DNA of 6,104 bases from Bdellovibrionaceae bacterium UBA2466 (GTDB taxonomy: Bacteria; Bdellovibrionota; FAC87; UBA2466). The position numbers were made by a program, and so were the translations under genes. Positions 1 to 4,220 of the stretch are shown one piece after another (position 1 is the first letter of the stretch; each line of letters opens with the position of its first letter). The stretch lies in NCBI GenBank assembly GCA_002342225.1, contig DDPO01000082.1, positions 6,586-12,689 of the forward strand. Reading direction: 5' to 3'. The notes beneath the pieces are model-generated. The model saw only the letters and a list, made by a program, of their open reading frames with translations. It did not search any database and was not told where the DNA came from.

Positions 1-735
1 GATAGCTTTACCACCTGCTAAAGAACTGGCTGATGCCAACGCGGGTAGAGTTAGAGTTGCATTGTTACCAACGGAGTCTTTTATAGTACCGCCGTTAAGA
101 GCTAGAGAAGTCGTTGCTTGATAGTTCAAATCAAGACTCGTATCCCCAGCTTGCACAGTGTAGGTGAAAGTAAGAGCCGTGGTTCCTGAACCCGATGCGT
201 AGTTAACGACTCGATCTGTTGCACCCGTTTCAAGCGTGAGCTGGGGTGTTCCGGCTCCAGCCACAGTCACAGCTTCTGAAAAGTTGACTTGAATAGAAAT
301 TGCTTGGCCCTGTTTGTAGCTGCCATTGCTTGTCGAGGAGCTGACACTAGAGACGGTGGGGGCAGTGGAATCGTGAGTAATACTGTCATTGCTGCAGCTA
401 CTTTCGTTCCCCGCACGGTCTTTAAACTTCACGTAGACTGTTGCAGTGCCATTCGTGGTTCCTAAAGTCCAAGATTTACTAGTTGCATAGGCTTCGTAAT
501 TTCCACCTGATGCGCAACCTGCAGTGTTAGTAACATACATGCTTACCGCATCGACCGAGTTTAAAGTTAAAGTGACTGATGTTGAATTGGTGGAAGAAGC
601 TCCACTGTTGATTGAAATGCTCGAAGATGTTGGTGCAGAATGGTCATCAAAAATTTGCCCTATCGGTTTACAGCTTGCTAACGATAGAGACACCATTATG
701 ACGGCAACTAATTTTGTATATTTAAAATGCTTCAT
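1..735 (-). CDS. Ig-like repeat lipoprotein, 3' end missing (runs off left edge)
   Basis: Reading the minus strand from ATG at 735 gives 245 codons with no stop, so the gene continues beyond position 1. The N-terminus is a lipoprotein signal peptide: basic MKHFKYTK, a hydrophobic stretch, then lipobox L-A-S-C with the lipidated Cys at residue 22. Residue +2 is Lys rather than Asp, which by the E. coli rule favours transfer to the outer membrane (inference). Two Ig-like domains follow: about 34-121 (containing [11 protein letters not shown], with Cys74 and Cys114 as a possible disulfide) and about 122-245 ([10 protein letters not shown] ... FSEAVTV ... [13 protein letters not shown] ... LTLPA). 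Such domains usually occur in tandem in large surface or adhesion proteins, so more copies are likely outside the window. The start is supported by the AGGAG 8 bases upstream and by the signal peptide. It is the second gene of an operon with the barrel protein. The exact function and ligand are unknown. Confidence 0.88.
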   Translation of the reverse strand, partial: MKHFKYTKLVAVIMVSLSLASCKPIGQIFDDHSAPTSSSISINSGASSTNSTSVTLTLNSVDAVSMYVTNTAGCASGGNYEAYATSKSWTLGTTNGTATVYVKFKDRAGNESSCSNDSITHDSTAPTVSSVSSSTSNGSYKQGQAISIQVNFSEAVTVAGAGTPQLTLETGATDRVVNYASGSGTTALTFTYTVQAGDTSLDLNYQATTSLALNGGTIKDSVGNNATLTLPALASASSLAGGKAI

Positions 736-744
736 CTCTATTAT

Positions 745-749
745 CTCCT
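745..749 (-). promoter_or_regulatory. Ribosome binding site of the Ig-like lipoprotein gene
   Basis: On the minus strand the sequence reads TTTTAGGAGATAATAGAATG. AGGAG lies 8 bases before the ATG at 735 and overlaps the TAG stop codon of the upstream barrel gene (748-750). It fixes the lipoprotein start and implies that ribosomes finishing the barrel gene sit on the next gene's binding site, so translational coupling is likely. Confidence 0.8.
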
Positions 750-1371
750 AAAATCTCAAAGCTAGTGAGGCAACGACCATGTTAATACGTAAAAGGTCGT
801 TAAATAATCTTGAATACGTAACTTGAATGGCATGGAAGAGATTTCCTTGACCACTGAACCTATAGCCGATTCCTCCTCGAACTTGGGGAAGAAAACCCTC
901 TTTATTACTCCAATACTGGGCTCCCCCACCTACCTCGAACAATAGTGGTCTTGCGCCTGAGAAAACAAAACTTCCGGCCCCATCAAATCCCAAAAAAGTT
1001 TCCGATGTGAATAAATTTATGCCTGAGACACCTAAATTAATTTTAAACCTTACTGAGTCGCTAAAAATAAGAGCAGGAGTCCAACTAACTTGGGTAGTTC
1101 CAGCAGAGCCTCCATCGGAGTCATTCACAACTCCGCCTCCGATAAGAAACCAGTTGGTTACAAGCTTCAATCTTGTTTCCGAAGCGTACTCTCGTCGAAT
1201 AACACGCTTTCGAACCGAGGCTTGTGGAGTCGATATTGGAGCCGGTGTTTGAGAAACAGCAGGCGGTTTAGCGTTTTTAGGCAGGACCTTCTCAGCTCGA
1301 CTCTCAGGCGCTAGACAGAACAAGCAAGATAACGTTAAGATGACTCGACTTAATTTTCTAAACGGTTTCAT
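748..1371 (-). CDS. Predicted outer-membrane beta-barrel protein, 207 aa
   Basis: I do not recognise a specific family. Residues 1-26 form a Sec signal peptide (MKPFRKLSR, a hydrophobic core, cleavage probably after S-R-A). The Cys residues at 16 and 19 do not sit in a proper lipobox, so signal peptidase I is more likely than lipidation. Residues 27-55 are a Pro/Ala/Ser-rich linker, followed by a basic patch (RKRVIRR). From about residue 64 there are roughly eight amphipathic, Gly-rich strands with short turns, for example VRFKINLGVSG, LLFEVGGGAQYW and VRGGIGYRF. The protein ends RINMVVASLALRF, with alternating hydrophobic residues and a terminal Phe, the usual signal recognised by the BAM machinery. 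The length fits a small eight-stranded barrel. Upstream is only a weak purine-rich site (GAAGAGA). It is the first gene of the operon with the Ig-like lipoprotein. A periplasmic or surface-anchoring partner role is possible but not shown. Confidence 0.8.
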   Translation of the reverse strand: MKPFRKLSRVILTLSCLFCLAPESRAEKVLPKNAKPPAVSQTPAPISTPQASVRKRVIRREYASETRLKLVTNWFLIGGGVVNDSDGGSAGTTQVSWTPALIFSDSVRFKINLGVSGINLFTSETFLGFDGAGSFVFSGARPLLFEVGGGAQYWSNKEGFLPQVRGGIGYRFSGQGNLFHAIQVTYSRLFNDLLRINMVVASLALRF

Positions 1372-1398
1372 TTCTCTTCAAGCCTCTTTAAAAAAATG

Positions 1399-1410
1399 TT
1401 GCTATTGCAA
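1399..1410. repeat. Short inverted repeat TTGC-TATT-GCAA
   Basis: This is a perfect 4-bp inverted repeat with a 4-base centre. It overlaps the predicted transcription start of the leftward promoter and could be an operator half-site pair. It is short enough to be chance in AT-rich DNA. Confidence 0.25.
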
Positions 1411-1438
1411 ATATCGGCATAATCTTCAAGCTTGTTAA
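1410..1438 (-). promoter_or_regulatory. Sigma70-like promoter for the barrel/lipoprotein operon
   Basis: On the minus strand, TTAACA (1433-1438, 5 of 6 matches to the -35 consensus) is separated by exactly 17 bases from GATATT (1410-1415, 4 of 6 matches to the -10 consensus). Transcription would begin near 1402-1404, leaving an untranslated leader of about 32 bases before the ATG at 1371. This was judged by eye without a scoring model. Confidence 0.5.
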
Positions 1439-1441
1439 GCT
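1429..1441. repeat. Inverted repeat AGCTT-GTT-AAGCT in the divergent promoter region
   Basis: Perfect 5-bp arms flank a 3-base centre. The repeat covers the -35 box of the leftward promoter and lies just upstream of the rightward extended -10 element, so a protein bound here could affect both operons. An overlapping GTTA-AGC-TAAC repeat occupies 1434-1444. No known operator is recognised. Confidence 0.3.
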
Positions 1442-1446
1442 AACCG

Positions 1447-1455
1447 TGTTAAAAT
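1447..1455 (+). promoter_or_regulatory. Extended -10 promoter for the methyltransferase operon
   Basis: The sequence TG-T-TAAAAT is a good extended -10 element (TGn followed by 5 of 6 matches to TATAAT). No convincing -35 box is seen at 16-18 bases upstream, which extended -10 promoters can tolerate. The expected transcription start is about 1462-1463, at the ATG itself, so the message may have no leader. Confidence 0.45.
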
Positions 1456-1462
1456 CAACAAA

Positions 1463-3058
1463 ATGGTGTCCCAAGTCCAAGAGCAATACGAAAGTTGGCC
1501 CTATCCTAGAATGCCCCGTGTCGCTGCGGTTCCCAGAGAGCATTTATGGCAAATCCATCTTAATTGGATCAGATCTCGCTGCGGCGTGGCTCCTCTTGAC
1601 ACTCAATCCCACATTTGGATTGCCGGTTGCGGTACTTTTGAACCCTATCTATTTTCGATGGCTAATCCAGGATCTCAGATTCTTGCGACCGATATTTCTA
1701 GGAGTTCGCTTGATGTAGCTCGGAAAAGACTCTCATGGCACCGAGCAAAAAATGTTCAGCTGGCTCAAATCGATCTAAATCAAACTGATACTTTTCCAGA
1801 TGCTACTTTCGATTTTATCGAGTGCTATGGAGTTTTGATGTGCCTTCCAGATCCTGTAAAGACACTCAAAGCTTTGGCGAATCGTCTTAAACCTGGTGGC
1901 ATTTTGAGGATCATGGTTTATCCGCACTACAGTCGGCAACGTATTTTTCAAATTCAAAAACTTGCAAAACTCTTAGGTCTCTCATTTCAAAAACAAAATC
2001 ACCCTGCTCTTTTAAAGTCTCTCATCACAAAACTTCCTAAATCACACCCTCTTTCCTATGCGTTTTTCTCCTACTGGGACTCGAAAAATCTTCCGGGTAT
2101 CGTAGATGCTTTTTTACACGCTTCTGACAGGGGATTTACTGGTATTGAACTCATGAATTTAGTCGATGAAGCGGGGCTCACTCCTCGATTCTGTTTTCAT
2201 AGGCCATGGGGCCAGCCCTCTATCATGTCAGAGAAACTCTCTGCTCTAGGCTCATTTCCCTTCGGATTTTGGCTTCACTACTTAGACCTCTGGCAAAGTT
2301 TACGCACTAACTTCACTCTCTGCTTGGTCAAAAAAGAGGAAAGTTTTGAATCGGGTTTCTCAACTAAAAAACATCCACTTTTTGATCTGAACAACTCTTT
2401 TTTATCCCCTCTCTACCGAGCAAAACTTGTGGGCCTATCACTGAAGGGGGTTCAACTTCCGTCGCGAACTGCAGAAAATCCCATTAACCTCTCTCCGATT
2501 CAGATGAAAAGATTACTCAAAGGACAGGCCTCGGCTAAATCGCTGGAATCCGAGATTCTTTTAAATTCGCCCTCTATCCGCGAGGATAGGAGCTTTGACG
2601 ATAGCTATAAGGGCATCAAACCCAAAAACCACTTTCAATTTAGAGATACTCAAAAAATATTAAATCCCCTCTACGACTATCTTTTTGATGCTTACACTTT
2701 CAATGAACAAAACAGAAGTATTTTGGGAACCCATTTTCCGAATCTATCAAATCAAATAGAGATATGGAAAAACGAGGCGTTTCCTCTTGAAGATGAACTT
2801 CACCCCTTTGGTTTAACTCCCTTTGGTACCTATCTCAATAAATCCAAAGAAATCTCTGAATTCTTTGAAAGCTATTTAGAAGCTCCCGAAGTTTCTTTTG
2901 CCGAATTTCGAATGCCAAATGAACACAGTGCATTTCACCAAGTGCATCAATTTTTAAAAAGTGTTGGTATTCAGAGGCTTCCTGAAGAGAGTGAAGCTAC
3001 TTTGAGACAACTTTGGATTTTACTCTTCTCTTACGATAAACTTTTCCTAGAAACTTAA
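1463..3058 (+). CDS. Class I SAM-dependent methyltransferase with unassigned C-terminal half, 531 aa
   Basis: This protein would transfer a methyl group from S-adenosylmethionine to an unknown substrate, probably in the cytoplasm because no signal peptide or membrane segment is seen. The N-terminal QEQYESWPYPRMP matches the lead-in of a methyltransferase family with a 'QYE..PYPR' motif, often found in multidomain bacterial proteins. Motif I is IAGCGTFEP (53-61), with Phe59 where a Gly is usual. Asp77 (ATDIS) should bind the ribose and Asp104 (QIDL) the adenine. Motif IV is FDFIECYGVLMCLPDP (116-131), followed by LKPGG (142-146). Residues 225-251 (FTGIELMNLVDEAGL ... PWGQP) are also typical of this family. 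Residues about 290-531 match nothing I recognise. The ATG at 1463 has no Shine-Dalgarno site, and the frame is closed by TAA at 1436, leaving no other ATG, GTG or TTG upstream. The gene is followed after 8 bases by the glycosyltransferase gene. Confidence 0.85.
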   Translation: MVSQVQEQYESWPYPRMPRVAAVPREHLWQIHLNWIRSRCGVAPLDTQSHIWIAGCGTFEPYLFSMANPGSQILATDISRSSLDVARKRLSWHRAKNVQLAQIDLNQTDTFPDATFDFIECYGVLMCLPDPVKTLKALANRLKPGGILRIMVYPHYSRQRIFQIQKLAKLLGLSFQKQNHPALLKSLITKLPKSHPLSYAFFSYWDSKNLPGIVDAFLHASDRGFTGIELMNLVDEAGLTPRFCFHRPWGQPSIMSEKLSALGSFPFGFWLHYLDLWQSLRTNFTLCLVKKEESFESGFSTKKHPLFDLNNSFLSPLYRAKLVGLSLKGVQLPSRTAENPINLSPIQMKRLLKGQASAKSLESEILLNSPSIREDRSFDDSYKGIKPKNHFQFRDTQKILNPLYDYLFDAYTFNEQNRSILGTHFPNLSNQIEIWKNEAFPLEDELHPFGLTPFGTYLNKSKEISEFFESYLEAPEVSFAEFRMPNEHSAFHQVHQFLKSVGIQRLPEESEATLRQLWILLFSYDKLFLET

Positions 3059-3066
3059 ACTTGTTT

Positions 3067-4212
3067 ATGAAGATTATTATCGATGGCTCAATGTACTCTT
3101 CTGCACCCTCGGGCGGAGTTTACCGTTACTTTAATGAGCTTATCCCCCGATTATCCCGTTTTCCAGAGGCCGAAATAAAAATCTTCGCTCAAAAAGATCC
3201 CTCCGGCATTCCCAAGGGCGAAAACATCAAGATCGCAAACGACGTTCTACCCACAGGCATTTGGCTACCTGAAGGAAAAATTAAACAGTTTTTGCGAGCA
3301 AGAAAACAGGAGATCAAAAGTTTTTTAGTTAAAAAGCAATTCTCTGGTTTGATTGATTCTGTTTATCACGCAACTTATTATACGCCTTCACCTTGGAAGT
3401 CACTCCCAGAGGTTGTCACTGTCCACGACATGATTAGCGAGCTTTTTGAAGAAACTTTTCACTTACCTCATGTTAAAACTTTAAGAGAAGCTAAAGCTCA
3501 ATCACTAAAATCGGCCACTCGAGTTATTGCAATCTCTGAACGAACAAAAAAAGATCTTCAAGATATTTACAACATCCCCCCCTCGCAAATTGATGTCATC
3601 TATCATGGTGTTGACCATCAGTTTTTTTCCGAAAAACCATGCTCCGACTTTAAAAATGAGGTTTTATCAAAACACAAACTTTCAACCCCCTACTTTCTTT
3701 ACGTGGGGGGCCGATTGCACCATAAAAACTTTAAACGATTTCTTGTAGCTTTTTCACAGAGCAAAGTATCTAAGGACTATCGCCTTGCCGTCGCAGGAGC
3801 TCCGTGGAACGAAGATGAAAGAGAACTTATAAAAAAACTGGCCATTTCAGATCGTATTATTCGGACAGAACATTTAAATGAAAAGGCACTTTCGGTCGCT
3901 TATCAAAACGCAGAAGCGCTCGCTTTGCCATCCTACTATGAGGGCTTTGGGCTTCCTCTCATTGAAGCCATGGCCGCAGGTTGCCCCGTCATCGCTAGTA
4001 ACACAGGTCCCTTTCCGGAATTAGCTGAAGGCTCGGCTCTTTTCTTTGATCCCAAAGATGAATCTCAAATGAGCAAGGCCCTTGAGAGCATCTTAGAAAC
4101 CAAAACCAGAGAGGCCCTAGTCAGCCGAGGGCTAGAACAGGCAAGAAAATTTTCATGGGATACTTCAGCAAAGAAGCACATGGAGACTTACCAAAAAGCT
4201 CTGAGCTCTTAA
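3067..4212 (+). CDS. GT4-family glycosyltransferase (GT-B fold), 381 aa
   Basis: This is a retaining glycosyltransferase that would move a sugar from a nucleotide-sugar donor onto a glycan or lipid-linked acceptor. It is predicted to work in the cytoplasm or at the inner face of the inner membrane. Numbered from the ATG at 3067, it shows the N-terminal glycine motif SGGVYRYFNEL (about 15-25), VYHATYYTPSPW (99-110), VVTVHDM (116-122), AISERTKKDL (155-164), IYHGVD (178-183), the start of the C-terminal domain FLYVGGRLHHKNF (210-222), and the donor-binding EX7E motif EGFGLPLIE (292-300) with AMAAGCPVIAS. Size and order of motifs fit full-length mannosyl/rhamnosyl-type GT4 enzymes, but the sugar cannot be named. 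A TTG at 3061 is an alternative start. ATG 3067 is preferred because MKIIIDGS is a standard GT4 beginning. No Shine-Dalgarno site is visible, so translation is probably coupled to the methyltransferase gene ending 8 bases upstream. Confidence 0.92.
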   Translation: MKIIIDGSMYSSAPSGGVYRYFNELIPRLSRFPEAEIKIFAQKDPSGIPKGENIKIANDVLPTGIWLPEGKIKQFLRARKQEIKSFLVKKQFSGLIDSVYHATYYTPSPWKSLPEVVTVHDMISELFEETFHLPHVKTLREAKAQSLKSATRVIAISERTKKDLQDIYNIPPSQIDVIYHGVDHQFFSEKPCSDFKNEVLSKHKLSTPYFLYVGGRLHHKNFKRFLVAFSQSKVSKDYRLAVAGAPWNEDERELIKKLAISDRIIRTEHLNEKALSVAYQNAEALALPSYYEGFGLPLIEAMAAGCPVIASNTGPFPELAEGSALFFDPKDESQMSKALESILETKTREALVSRGLEQARKFSWDTSAKKHMETYQKALSS

Positions 4213-4220
4213 TACCTCTT

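Noticed and set aside
524..751. Open frame on the plus strand, 75 codons
   Set aside because: It lies antisense to the lipoprotein gene, whose signal peptide, lipobox and Ig-like domains clearly define the minus strand as coding. It has no domain or ribosome binding site.
1007..1314. Two overlapping plus-strand open frames (1007-1252 and 1090-1314)
   Set aside because: Both are antisense to the barrel protein, show no recognisable motif, and have composition expected of a reverse-strand shadow.
1446..1718. GTG-started plus-strand frame overlapping the methyltransferase start
   Set aside because: It is in another frame over the conserved methyltransferase N-terminus and motif I, so it is a shadow.
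1775..1957. Minus-strand open frame of 60 codons
   Set aside because: It is antisense to the methyltransferase SAM-binding core, with no independent support.
3061..3066. TTG at 3061 as the glycosyltransferase start
   Set aside because: The ATG two codons later gives the standard GT4 beginning MKIIIDG, and neither start has a ribosome binding site that would favour TTG.
3527..3748. Plus-strand alternative-frame open region inside the glycosyltransferase
   Set aside because: The overlapping GT4 motifs (AISERTKKDL, IYHGVD, YVGGRLHHKN) show which frame is real.
4197..4209. Possible terminator stem AGCTC-T-GAGCT at the end of the glycosyltransferase gene
   Set aside because: The single-base loop cannot form a stable hairpin, and no clear T-run follows directly.
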